A DNA stretch of 64,000 bases, taken from positions 31,244,699-31,308,698 of the forward strand of contig NC_066581.1 in NCBI RefSeq assembly GCF_024323335.1, written 5' to 3'. Positions within the stretch are counted from its first letter, which is position 1. The number at the start of each line of letters is the position of its first letter. The notes under the pieces were generated by a model. It saw only the letters and a program-made list of their open reading frames with translations, was not told the origin of the DNA and searched no databases. Positions 1-10,160 of the stretch are shown here, one piece after another. Source of the stretch: Lathyrus oleraceus (Eukaryota > Streptophyta > Magnoliopsida > Fabales > Fabaceae). Made by a program: the position numbers and the translations under genes.

Positions 1-290
1 GACTGTCTGTGCATGAACTGATGGCTTCTGAACATCCAATCTTTGGCTTAAACACTTCAAATGGACTTCCAAGTCATGTGAACTTGTTGGACAAACCCTA
101 GGGCCTTTGCTCCTTGAGAAACCCTTTGCTTGCTTGGTGGACTAATCTCCTGATCAGTTTGACCTAATTCTTGACTTGCTTGCTCTTGAGGCAGCTGGGG
201 GCAATGCAATGCTATGCAATGGACCATGATATGCTATGACCTAATATGAAAATGTATGTACAATGATAGGTGCAAATTTGAGGTGCTACA
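1..290 (-). repeat. Partial 3' LTR of A1
   Basis: Matches 7468-7758 almost base for base and ends in GAGGTGCTACA, so its sense start is TGTAGCACC. The rest of this LTR lies left of the window. Confidence 0.9.
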
Positions 291-303
291 GCTGCCCCTA
301 TTC
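291..303 (-). other. Polypurine tract of A1
   Basis: The sense strand reads AATAGGGGCAGC directly before the LTR start TGTAGCACC. The same AATAGGGGCA core adjoins the LTR at 34497 and 20657. Expected role: plus-strand DNA priming. Confidence 0.7.
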
Positions 304-606
304 AATCAGCTGGGAACCCGAACGGATGATAGCAACGGCTGTCAGACTTTCAGGGTAAACAGGGATTGAATACCAAAGAACCGTGGAATTTGCACGATGC
401 CAGGATCCACCAATGGAAACGTCCACTGGGACTTATTACTGGGTATATATTTTTTTGTTTTTGTTTTCAAAGGGTACAGCCACATCCAGACATCGCAATG
501 ACGATGAATGGGAAAGAAATCACAACTAGATGCCAACGGACAACTAGGAAAAACTCAGCGTTTACCGGACCAACGGAGAGGTAAATCCGCAAGGGGACAG
601 GTACAA

Positions 607-1140
607 CTAGACGTCATAGGACGAATAGGAAGACTCACGTTTATCGACACCAACGGAGAGGAGGAAAACTCAACCAGGCGTCATAGGACGAAAGGTAGAC
701 TCACGTTTATCGACACCAACGGAGAGGAGGAAAAACTCAACCAACGTCATAGGACGAAAGGTAGACTCACGTTTTATCGACACCAACGGAGAGGAGGAAA
801 ACTCAACCAGACATCATAGGACGAAAGGGAGACTCACGTTTATCGACACCAACGGAGAGGAGGAAAACTCAGCCAGACGTCATAGGACGAAAGGGAGACT
901 CACGTTTATCGACACCAGCGGAGAGGAGGAAAATTCAGCCAACGTCATAGGACGAAAGGGAGACTCACGTTTATCGACACCAACGGAGAGGAGGAAAAAT
1001 TCAGCCAGACGTCATAGGACGAAAGGGAGACTCACGTTTATCGACACCAACGGAGAGGAGGATAACTCAGGCAGACGTCATAGGACGAAAGGGAGACTCA
1101 CGTTATCGACACCAACGGAGAGGAGGAAAAATTCACTAGG
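607..1140 (-). repeat. Tandem array R1 (about 66 bp x 8) in A1 3' region
   Basis: GTCATAGG recurs every 66-67 bases (613, 680, 746 and onward). Each unit carries GTCATAGGACGAAAG, then GACTCACGTTTATCGACACC and a GGAGAGGAGG block. CGTC-ATAG-GACG in each unit can fold as a small hairpin. Tandem repeats just upstream of the 3' LTR are a known hallmark of Ogre and can seed satellites. The open frames across it are repeat artefacts. Confidence 0.9.
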
Positions 1141-1164
1141 GAAGGGAGGGCGACATTATGAACA

Positions 1165-1570
1165 TCGAAAGAGGATGTTTACCGACATCAAAAGAAAACC
1201 AGACACTTACGCATGACTGGAAATCACCGAAGGATGGTGTTTACCGACCCAAAGAAGACCAGACACTTACGCATGACTGGAAATCACCGAAGGATGGTTT
1301 TACCGACACCAAAAGAAAACCAGACACTTACGCATGACTGGAAATCACGAAGGATGGTGTTTACCGACACCAAAGAAGACCAGACACTTACGCATGACTG
1401 GAAATCACCGAAGGATGGTGTTTACCGACACCAAAGAAGACCAGACACTTACGCATGACTGGAAATCACCGAAGGATGGTGTTTACCGACACCAAAAAAA
1501 AACCAGACACTTACGCATGACTGGAAATCACCGAAGGAAGGTGTTTACCGACACCAAAGAAACAACACAC
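1165..1570 (-). repeat. Tandem array R2 (60-62 bp x 6) in A1 3' region
   Basis: GCATGACTGG recurs at about 1212, 1272, 1333, 1393, 1454 and 1516. Each unit contains GGTGTTTACCGACACC, a perfect GGTGT/ACACC hairpin. The first unit has GATGTTTACCGACATC instead, where both stem sides changed together. CACC-GAAGGA-TGGTG gives a second small stem. Distinct from R1 though adjacent. Confidence 0.9.
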
Positions 1571-2523
1571 GCGGGTGCTGACGGATACTGACATCCACAA
1601 GATGACAGGGCAAGGCTGAACACTTGCAGGGGTTTCACTGGGGAACAAGGTCACGACAGCGAGCAAACAGGAAGGAACACCAAGAATACCGAGTTGTAGG
1701 TATGAACGGGTGACCGACCAAAGCGTGAATTGATTTGTTTTCCAAAACACTCAACATCCTGAAGAGGGCTAGAAAAGCGATCTTGTTAAAGGATGAACAT
1801 TCAATTCCACAAGGAATACGAATCTTACTCTGCTGGAGATAACAATCAAAAGATTGACCAAAGAGTGCATGAGATATATTATCTATAGCCGTCAGAACGT
1901 AGATAATACACTCGCATGGAAGATTATCCATAACCGGTTGTAGGTTGTTAATGAATAATCGACCGACATCATCCTGAAGAAGCGAAGGCAAACTTGTTAA
2001 AGGATGGACATTCGATTCCACAAGGAATACGAATCTTACTCTGCTGGTGATAACAATCGGAAGATTGACCAAAGAGTGCATGAGATATATTATCTATAGC
2101 CGTCAAAACGTAGATAATAACCTCGCATGGAAGATTATCCATAACCGGTTGTAGGTTGTTAAACGAATAATCGACCTGAACTGCTCGTGATATCAATGTT
2201 CCGCTAAGTGGCGCAAATACCACCCGCTTCCCATGAATCACTCTATTCCTAATCATCCTAGATTTCACTCATGGTCTGGGTATTGGACCTTTTACCTCAA
2301 CTGACTCCCCCCCCACACAGAGAAACAAAACAACCAGCCAGGCAGAAAGAATAATGAATATGAATGCAAACATAAGTGTACACAATAAATGCAAACAATA
2401 AATGCACATATATACAATGAATGCAAAAAATAACAGCACAAAGCAACCAAAATCCTAACCTAGAGAGCGCTAGGAGAGACTCGCTCAGGGAAGATGGACC
2501 AGCATAGGTCAACTTCTCTACAT
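1571..2523 (-). other. Noncoding remainder of A1 internal region with stem-loop modules and deletion join
   Basis: 1640-2176 holds two related modules about 210 bp apart (AGGATG(A/G)ACATTC then GGAATACGAATCTTACTC). Each ends in a perfect inverted repeat ATTATCTA/TAGATAAT (1878-1907 and 2089-2118). After 2176 the sequence jumps to the leader segment just downstream of the PBS, matched at 42533 onward in A2. ATACC-GAGTTGTA-GGTAT near 1690 is another small hairpin. No coding potential is credible. Confidence 0.75.
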
Positions 2524-2540
2524 CCCCAGCAGAGTCGCCA
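2524..2540 (-). other. Primer-binding site of A1
   Basis: The sense strand reads TGGCGACTCTGCTGGGG, starting with the TGG that pairs with a tRNA CCA end, two bases (GC) after the LTR ends in GCGACA. Ogre elements are reported to use tRNA-Arg; that assignment is from memory. The same 17-mer is at 42870-42886 and 28805-28821. Confidence 0.85.
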
Positions 2541-2849
2541 GCTGTCGCATTACGCGAAAAACCGGCAGGAAAAGAAAGAAACAACAGAGCCGCCACCGTG
2601 CGTTATTTATCCCAAAAGAGGGAAAGGAAACGCTCAGAGTAAACCTAGGAAAGAACATGGTCTCGCGACCAAAGAGAATGGGTTCGGGAGTCGGTTATGC
2701 GAAGGGAAGGTATTAGCACCCCTACGCATCCGTAGTACTCTACGGGATCCACGCACAAAAGGAAGGAATAATGGTTGCTAAACACTGCTCAAATACTCAC
2801 ACACACTGGCTGAAAGAAACGCAAGAGACTGACTGAAACTGACTCGGCA

Positions 2850-3694
2850 GGATATCGTATCCTGGGCCTACTTAGTCTATCAGGCATAGACATCAGAGTC
2901 GAAGTAGTTCGGACTGGGGAAACGACACATGCTCGCTAGGATATCGCATCCTATGCATACGTATCTTCTCGGACGAGAGAAGAATCAGAGCATTCGTAGC
3001 TCAGCTGACACGCAGACAAACAAACACAGGCAAAGGCAAACGTGGAGCCTGAATGCCAATCACTGGACTTACATCAGCATCCGAACCAAAACGCACACAC
3101 ACTGGAACCCAAATGCCACTCGATGGACTTACATCGGCTTCCAAGCACACAACAACACAACAAGTTAATAGGGAGTCGGGGACTCGAGCCTATAACTGTC
3201 AAGCAACACACTCAAACAAACAGACAACAGATTGCTAAGGAGTCAGGCACTCGAGCCTAGCAACTGTCAAACAACACACACAAAAAGAAAAAGGGCGCCC
3301 GGAGAGATCAGCTCAATCTCCTGCCTACATACTTCATCTGGTGTGAAGATCAGGGCGATGTAGTTCCCCTACGCAGGGACAAGGATCTAGCCTAACCAGA
3401 TAGCAGAGGGAGACACAACTCTAGGGAGACTACGACTCGAGCCTAGATGTTGTCATGCAAAGTCAACCCTAAGTTAAGGTTTCTAGCTAAATGGCACAAG
3501 GGCCAACCTATCCTAGACACGGCTTGCACAGGAAGCAAGGGTCTCGATTGCAACTAGGGCAAGAGAAAGGGGAAGTCTCAATCACAGCAAGGGTGAGAGA
3601 AAAGAGTTAGTGTTAGTTGTTAGTCAAACTCGGCAAGACATCGCGTCTCGTGCCTACGTATCTCATCTGGACATGAGAATCAGAGTTGTCGTAG
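2850..3694 (-). other. Four structured stem-loop modules at U5 end of A1 LTR
   Basis: Modules at 2850-2907, 2939-2998, 3304-3363 and 3636-3694. On the plus strand each has a hairpin (GGATA/TATCC, GGAT/ATCC, GAGAT/ATCTC, AGAC/GTCT), then an outer stem enclosing an inner hairpin and the words ATCAGAG or ATCAGGG. Outer stems are CTACTT/AAGTAG, TACG/CGTA, CTACAT/ATGTAG and CTACG/CGTAG. Inner stems are GTCTAT/ATAGAC, CTTCTC/GAGAAG, CTTCA/TGAAG and TCTCAT/ATGAGA. Sequences differ but pairing holds. I cannot assign a named RNA family. Confidence 0.7.
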
Positions 3695-3737
3695 TTCGGC
3701 TGGCAGGGAAAAAGGACTCGATTGCAACTAGGGCAAG

Positions 3738-3890
3738 AGAAAGGGAAAGTCTCGATCGCGACGAGGGCGAGAGAAAGGAAAAGTCTCGATCGCAACGAGG
3801 GCGAGAGAAAGGAAAAGTCTCGATCGCAACGAGGGCGAGAGAAAGGAAAAGTCTCGATCGCAAGGAGGGCGAGAGAAAGGATCGCAACGA
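3738..3890. repeat. 34-bp tandem repeat inside A LTR
   Basis: AAGTCTCGATCGCAACGAGG followed by GCGAGAGAAAGGAA, four copies plus a partial one. The A2 3' LTR (30478-30630) also has four. The A2 5' LTR (44095-44200) has three, which explains most of its shorter length. Confidence 0.85.
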
Positions 3891-4437
3891 GGGCGAAAGC
3901 AAACAGGGATTAGTCTAAACTAAACCTAACTTGCACAGGAAGCAAGTCAAACAAACACAAGCACAGGTAGCACACACTATATGCACACAAGAGGCTCACA
4001 CAAGGGTTAGGTTTTAGTCGAGGGGTCATATCAACCTCAACAAACAAACCTCTGGAATGGGGTGAAGATTGCTCTTAACCTTGCCATTGAGGGGCTAAGG
4101 TGAAGCAGATGAAAGGAGATGAGGGGTGTGCCTCATTGCTTCTATCCCTGGCCTGGGAGAGCATTTGACAAGAATGTGTGGGTTCAGAAAGTGGGAACCC
4201 TTCTACACATTAGATACTGACTCAACTGTGCAATTGCACAAGATCTTGGGTTTTTATCTGTAATGCATCAACACAATGGTGTGAGCAAGACAGAAGACAC
4301 ACTGATTAGCAGGGGATAGGTTGCTTATCCCTTGGGTTCTGCCAATTGCCTCTTCACTTAGGAGGTCTTTGACTCTATACAAGGACAATTTAAACATACA
4401 CAGGCATTGCCTCTTAAGGAGGACTTCAGACAGTTTG

Positions 4438-4459
4438 CCCGGCCAAATGACAGGCCGGG
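4438..4459 (-). other. Conserved mid-LTR hairpin (A type)
   Basis: CCCGGCC-AAATGACA-GGCCGGG, a perfect 7-bp stem with an 8-base loop. The flanks CTTCA and TGAAG can extend it as an outer stem. Same position and loop in B-type LTRs but with different, still complementary stems. The A2 copies are at 31175-31196 and 44751-44772. Confidence 0.75.
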
Positions 4460-6354
4460 TCTCCAGACTACATGAAGAAAAAGGAATTATACCTCAAGCA
4501 AGTTGCTAAATAGCAAAGCAAAGCAAGTTCAGAGAACTTAAGCAACTAAGGGTACCTGAAAGAGTCAAACTAATCAGTAAACATTTCACAAGTCAAAGCA
4601 AAAGGAAATGAATCCACAGACAAAACAGATGATCAATTGTGCAAAGCACAAGACTCAAACACATGAGTCAAACCTACAAAACAAAGGTTAGCATATGATA
4701 TGTAACCACACTCAATCACATTTGTATGATCTTTGAAGCATTGGTGCTTAACCTGAAACAATGAGCTCAAACATAAGCCAGGAGACCCCTAGGACAAGCC
4801 TAGAGTCAAAGACAAAATAAAAAGTCAAAACAGCAAAGGAAAGTCAACCATTATCAAGTTCAAACATTTAGGAAGCAAACATAATTGGATTCATGTTCAT
4901 ATCATGTACCATCATCAATTCATGAGCAAAAGAAACCAAAGCATGGCAAATGAAGGCACAAAGAAGTCAACAGAATGACTTGCATCAAAAGTCAACTCAA
5001 ACAATTTCAAAAATCACCAAATAAATCAAGTTCAAACCTAACACCTAGCATGGTAAGCATGTCAAATTTCATTGCATTTGGACAAGTGGAAGGCAGTCAA
5101 TGAAAATCATAAAGTTAAAGCAAATTCAAACATGCACAAAGAAGTCAAACAAACATGGGTCAACTTCAAAAAATCATAACTAAATGAAAACAGATGAGAA
5201 ATGAATGAGATTAACACCAATGCAAAGCTCAAGATGTCTAGTATGCACATGCAAAATTTCATGATCATACAATAAGGCATGAGAATTTCCCAAATGAAAT
5301 GGCAAGGTATGTCACACAAAGTCAACATTTGACTAGGCAGGGAAGAAAAATCTCAAACAAATGGAAAATAGTTCAAATAAATCCCAGAAAATTCACACAT
5401 AAACTAGACATATGAGAGAAGGCTTATGCAAAAATTTGGATCATTTGGAGGTCAGGAAGTATGTCATTAAAATTCATGGAAATGCACATTCATGGTGTGA
5501 CACCAAATGTAACACCTTACTTCAAAAAATCAAAGCTCTCAATCCACATATGATAAAATCATGAAATTTACACCAAAATAAACATGAATGAGTATAGATT
5601 ATGCACAAAAAATTTCAACTCAAATGGATGTAACATGGTCATTTCACAATGGTTTTGGCAACATGTATCATTTTTGGTCACTTTACACAAACCCTAAGGC
5701 CATTTAAATACCAATGATCAGAAAATTTATTAAAAATCGTGACAAAAAACTAGACATCAAACAGGACATGATGCAAAAAACCCCATGAAAATTGGAATTG
5801 AAATGAACAAGATATGATTTTTGCAAATATTGATGATCAAATGAAATGTTTATTGAAATTAAATGGATTAAATTGAAATAATTAGGAAGCGGATGGCACA
5901 TTGGTAATTTTGAAGCTCACTTAGCAAAACGACCGTGTTTAAGGGGTGACCAGGAAATGTTGTGATTGGTCCGCATCCAATGAAACAGTACCAAAGCCAG
6001 GAAATACACATGAAAACAAGTTTCTGGAAAAATGGCTAGGGTTTTGAACAGTGACCGTGTGTGTGTTCATCAACTTCATCATGTTCAAATCGTGAAAATC
6101 AAAATGTGCCCAGAAATGAAAATTAGACATGGCATTCGAATCAGTATATCACACACATCAAGAATCCATCATTCATCTTCCTTAAAACACATTAACAATC
6201 ATGAATCGAGCAAAACAAATAAGCATCATCAAACTTGAAAGCAGCATAACTTCTCGAATACTTGACCATTTTCGAAAACAAACACATCATGAAGCTCAGC
6301 GTGGATAGATCTACACTAAGCATGGCATGGATTTGAGAAACAAGTGAATCGAAA

Positions 6355-6360
6355 ACTTAC
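6355..6360 (-). promoter_or_regulatory. Conserved 5' splice donor-like GTAAGT downstream of LTR promoter
   Basis: The sense strand reads AATAAGTAAGTTTTCGA. The TATA box starts 368 nt upstream. The same hexamer lies 365-366 nt from the TATA box in the B and B2 LTRs. A2 copies are at 33093-33098 and 46669-46674. Whether it is used for splicing is inferred. Confidence 0.55.
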
Positions 6361-6727
6361 TTATTCTTGAAAAAATCTGATATGCAGTGATGTTTTGGCT
6401 GTTATGAGCTTAAACAGATGAGCAAAAGTTCTCCAAAGGATGACTGGTGAAGATGCCTTGGCTCAGTGTAGCTTGTCTTTGCTCGAAACTCCATCTGCCA
6501 TGGCTGAGCTTTGGAATAACAGTTGGATGAAAACCGCTTCCAGTTGAGTTTTGATGCTTTAAAATGCTTTCAAATGCTGGCCAAGTGATGATGGAAACAA
6601 GTGTGGTTCGAGCTCTTTGAGAATTTTGGCAGAAAAATGCAAAGGTGTGTAAATGGTGATTTGAGAAAAGAGAGAATTTCTATCTGTTTGCAGCTGCTTC
6701 TAGGGTTGGAGAATGGACAGAAAATAT

Positions 6728-6735
6728 CTTATATA
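6728..6735 (-). promoter_or_regulatory. LTR promoter TATA box (A type)
   Basis: Sense TATATAAG, about 1.02 kb from the LTR start, so U3 would be about 1.05 kb and R plus U5 about 4.1 kb. A2 copies are at 33466-33473 and 47042-47049. Confidence 0.65.
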
Positions 6736-7758
6736 CATCTGTTTAGGCAATGCTAATCATGTACTAACCAAACTTTGCTCATTTTAACCAATTTGCTAAG
6801 TTTGCACTTTTGGCCAAAAGGGTGGTATGTGGTAGCAAGCTGCACGAATTCTGGGCCTTGGCAAGTCTCAAATGACAATTAAAACAATTTCCAAATGGCC
6901 AATTATGCTGAAAACCTTTAATTCAAAAAGTCAACCATTGGTCAAACTTGGATTTTAAATGAAACAAGTCAAAAAATGCCATTTTGATTGGCAAGGTTTT
7001 GGTACATGATGTTTATATTTTTGGAAAGAGGAGGAAAAATGTGGTTTGTAGGAAAAAACCCCATCAAATTTGGCCAAAGGAATCATGAGATATGGCCATT
7101 TGAAGTTCATGAAAATGTGAAAATGATTTGATCATATCTTGCAAACCATTCATGGGATTTGAGAGTTCTTGGACTTTTTGAAAATGGGAGAACAAGATCT
7201 TCAACTTTCATGTTGGGCAAAAATTCATTTGGAGCTTGTATCATGATGTAAGTTGAGGATCAAGAAGTTTCCATTTTTGGCAGTTACAGTTACAGGTCCA
7301 GTTTCTATTTTGGGAAATTTTCTGATTGGCTTCAAATTCTTCAATGATGTTGATTGCCATGACATATGAGGCCTATTGGGACATGAATAAACTCTCTCAA
7401 ACCATTTCCATCCATCAAAACCATAAAATCAACCACAGTTGACCAACTTTGACTTTCTAGGGTTTTTGACTGTCTGTGCATGAACTGATGGCTTCTGAAC
7501 ATCCAATCTTTGGCTTAAACACTTCAAATGGACTTCCAAGTCATGTGAACTTGTTGGACAAACCCTAGGGCCTTTGCTCCTTGAGAAACACCTTTGCTTG
7601 CTTGGTGGACTGATCTCCTGATCAGTTTGACCTAATTCTTGACTTGCTTGCTCTTGAGGCAGCTGGGGGCAATGCAATGCTATGCAATGGACCATGATAT
7701 GCTATGACCTAATATGAAAATGTATGTACAATGATAGGTGCAAATTTGAGGTGCTACA

Positions 7759-7763
7759 AATAG
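7759..7763. repeat. Target-site duplication AATAG of element A at A1
   Basis: AATAG follows the A1 5' LTR. The left partner is outside the window, but the same AATAG flanks A2 on both sides in the homologous LTR. Confidence 0.75.
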
Positions 7764-8548
7764 CACTGAGGCTCTTCATTATCAATGGGAGAAAACTCGA
7801 CCAAGACCAACATCCACCATGCGAGGATAGCTTCGACGTACTAGAGGGGTTAACTCTGTTTTCAGTACGGAAGTCTTACTGTCGACTCACTAAGGATAGG
7901 GTGAGGTTTACATCAACCACAATGATAATTGAAACCTATGGCTAATGCATGAAAAGATTTAACAACGGACAAAGCCAAAACAAGTGAATGGGTGAAGTTA
8001 ATTGATTGTGATTATGAAAATGGAGTCAAAGTATGATTAAGATTAATTCAAAGACGTATTATGAAATGGAGTTTGAAAAAAGTCAAGGACTTGGGGTCCA
8101 GGTTTTTGGTTTGAAAACATGAAGATGTTTGCACAATATCTATGTCAAGTTTGAAATCAAAGTGTGAAAAGGTTTAGGACACAATGAGGATGAATGGATG
8201 AAGATGGAGTGTAAAACTTCTCAGAAGGTTCACCTCTTGAAATCATATAGAAGATGATTCAAGTGTGTCCTTTGGAATAGGCAATGGATAATAATAATGT
8301 AAGCAAACAAATGATACCGGATGCCACTCAATGGTCTTACTCCAATCTCACAAACAAAAAGCGGATACCGGATACCAATAGATGGATTTACACCAATCTC
8401 CTAAAACAAAACTGGATATCAGATGCCACTCAATGGACTTACACTAATCTCCTCAACAAAGAAAATGAAAGAATGGATACCGGATGCCAATCTGTCTGGA
8501 CTTATACCAATATCCAACATATGATCATAGGAAAGCAAATGCCAACTT

Positions 8549-8553
8549 GCAGG
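8549..8553. repeat. Left TSD (GCAGG) of solo LTR B2
   Basis: GCAGG precedes TGTAGCGG and recurs at 16226-16230. The intact target, with one GCAGG, is preserved at 48862-48866. Confidence 0.95.
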
Positions 8554-8897
8554 TGTAGCGGTGTATTCGTCGCTATATGATCTATTGGTTAAATCATAAG
8601 CTAAGAGATACATTGAAAATTTCGAGTCGCCACCGCACTTTTATTTATCCAAAGGATTGGCTAAAAAGCGAACAAAAGCCTAAGAAGTTTTACACGTAGA
8701 AAACTAATAAAAAGATCAGAGAGTCTGGGTAAGGGGTAAATTACGTAATGGGAAGGTGTTAGGCACCCACTACGTCCTAGGTACTCCTAGGGAGCCCTTT
8801 TCACACTTGTTGTAAAAGATTGTTATTTGTTATGACATAAATATTGTGCAAACATGATTGGGATGGTGAGAAAAGAATATACAAGTTTTTTATTATT

Positions 8898-8963
8898 GGG
8901 TTCGAACGGATGAACCCGTTGCCTACGTACCTTCCATCAAAGGTAAGGATCAGAACGCCGTAG
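8898..8963 (-). other. U5 stem-loop module in B2
   Basis: GGGTTC/GAACCC hairpin, then outer stem CTACG/CGTAG (8923-8927 with 8959-8963) around inner stem TACCTT/AAGGTA (8928-8933 with 8940-8945), and ATCAGA between. Same plan as the four modules in the A LTR with different stem sequences. The B 5' LTR has its copy at 29165-29230. Confidence 0.7.
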
Positions 8964-9579
8964 TTCGGCTAAAAGATTTCCAAAAAGTGGGTTAGGTTCA
9001 ATTTTAAACACAAACCCTAGGTCTTACGTTATCCACGGGAGAAAACTCAACCTTATACAAACAACAAAGTCCACCATGTGAGAACAGCTTCAACTGGCCA
9101 GGGAGGGGTTAACCCTATAATAGGCGAGGAAGACTTACAATTCAATCACTAAAGACAGAAGGTGAGATTAACATCAACCACTAAGATAAATCAAACCTAT
9201 AGCTCATGTATGAAAAGATTAATGGACAAAGCCAAAACAAGTGAATGAGTGAAGTTACTGATTATGATTATGAAAATGGAGTCAAAGTATGATTAAGATC
9301 AATTCAAATAAGTATTATAGAAATGAGTTTGAAAAAAGGTCAAGGACTTGAGTCCAGGTTTTTAGTTAGGAAAACATGAAAATGTTTGCACAACACTTAT
9401 GTCAAGTTTAAAAGATGAAGTGTGAAAAAGGTTCTAAGACATAATGGATGATGAATGGATGAAGATGGAAAGTAAAACTTCTTAGAAGGTTCACTTCTTG
9501 AAATCATATAGCAGATGATTCAAGTGTGTCCTTTGGAATAGCAATTAATAATAACAAACAAGCAAAGCAAGCAAAAGCG

Positions 9580-10160
9580 GATATCGGATGCCAATCACTG
9601 GTCTTATACCAATCTCCTAAAACAGAATGGGATATCGGATGCCACTCAATGGACTTACACCAATCTCCACAGGCAAAGAAATAAAAAGCGGATACCGGAT
9701 ACCAATAGATGGATTTACACCAGTCTCCTAAAACAAAACGGGATATCAGATGCCACTCAATGGTCTTACACCGATCTCCTCAAAAGAAAAGAACAGAGAT
9801 GAAATATGGAAGTCAACTGCCAATCTATCTGGACTTAGGTTAACTCCACAGTATGCTCACAGGAAATCCAATGCCACATCACAGGGGCTTACAATGGATC
9901 CTCACATACAAGAACAAAAGAAACAATATGATCACAGGAATGCAAATGCCAACTTACAGGGACTTATAACTGCAACCTCACATACAAACACACAGATCAA
10001 ACTATGATCACAGGATAACAGATGCCAACTTACAGGGACTTATAACTGCAACCTCACATACAACATCAAACAGATCAAATCATGATCACAGGATAACAGA
10101 TGCCAACCTACAGGGACTTATAACTGTATCCTCACATACAAACAGATAAACGGAAGATAT
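9580..10160. repeat. Degenerate tandem modules in B2 LTR
   Basis: About ten units of 50-75 bp built on GGATGCCA(A/C)TC..TGG(A/T)CTTACACCAATCTCC, shifting to GATGCCAACTTACAGGGACTT..CCTCACATAC. Two related units sit in the A LTR at about 3053 and 3112. Confidence 0.7.

Larger units (their letters stand above)
1..7758 (-). mobile_element. Ogre-type LTR retrotransposon A1, deletion derivative, 3' LTR cut by window start
   Basis: Minus-strand Ogre (Ty3/gypsy, Tat clade). Seen: a 5' LTR at 2543-7758, a PBS beside it at 2524-2540, a short internal region 291-2542, and the first 290 bases of the 3' LTR, which repeat the end of the 5' LTR almost exactly. Compared with the near-identical element at 29280-48071, it lacks about 6.1 kb of internal sequence (join at 2176) and so has no coding sequence at all. 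It lies in the 3' LTR of element B. The flank on its right (AATAG, then the B LTR) is the flank seen to the right of the 29280-48071 copy. Family assignment rests on LTR length, PBS and 3' tandem repeats known for Ogre. Confidence 0.88.
2543..7758 (-). repeat. 5' LTR of A1, 5216 bp
   Basis: Plus-strand ends are TGTCGCATTACGCG and GAGGTGCTACA, giving TG...CA termini on either strand. It is nearly identical to 29280-34496 and 42889-48071. From the sense start it carries a TATA box (6728-6735), a GTAAGT donor (6355-6360), a mid-LTR hairpin (4438-4459), a 34-bp tandem array (3738-3890) and four U5 stem-loop modules (2850-3694). It shares diagnostic bases with the A2 5' LTR rather than the A2 3' LTR, for example GTTAAAG near 5115. 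Confidence 0.92.

Noticed and set aside
607..1570. Overlapping open frames on both strands with repeated peptide words
   Set aside because: They follow the 66-bp and 61-bp tandem units; peptide repeats come from the DNA repeats and there is no start, homology or codon bias.
607..1570. Possible CRISPR-like array
   Set aside because: Units are contiguous tandem repeats without unique spacers, in plant retrotransposon DNA.
2850..3694. Hammerhead ribozyme (as in plant retrozymes) for the U5 modules
   Set aside because: CTGAT appears on the sense strand, but the CUGANGA and GAAA core elements are not arranged as a hammerhead requires.
3610..3918. Arg/Glu/Ser-rich 102-residue frame, present in three LTRs
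   Set aside because: Produced by the 34-bp repeat; it is antisense to the element.
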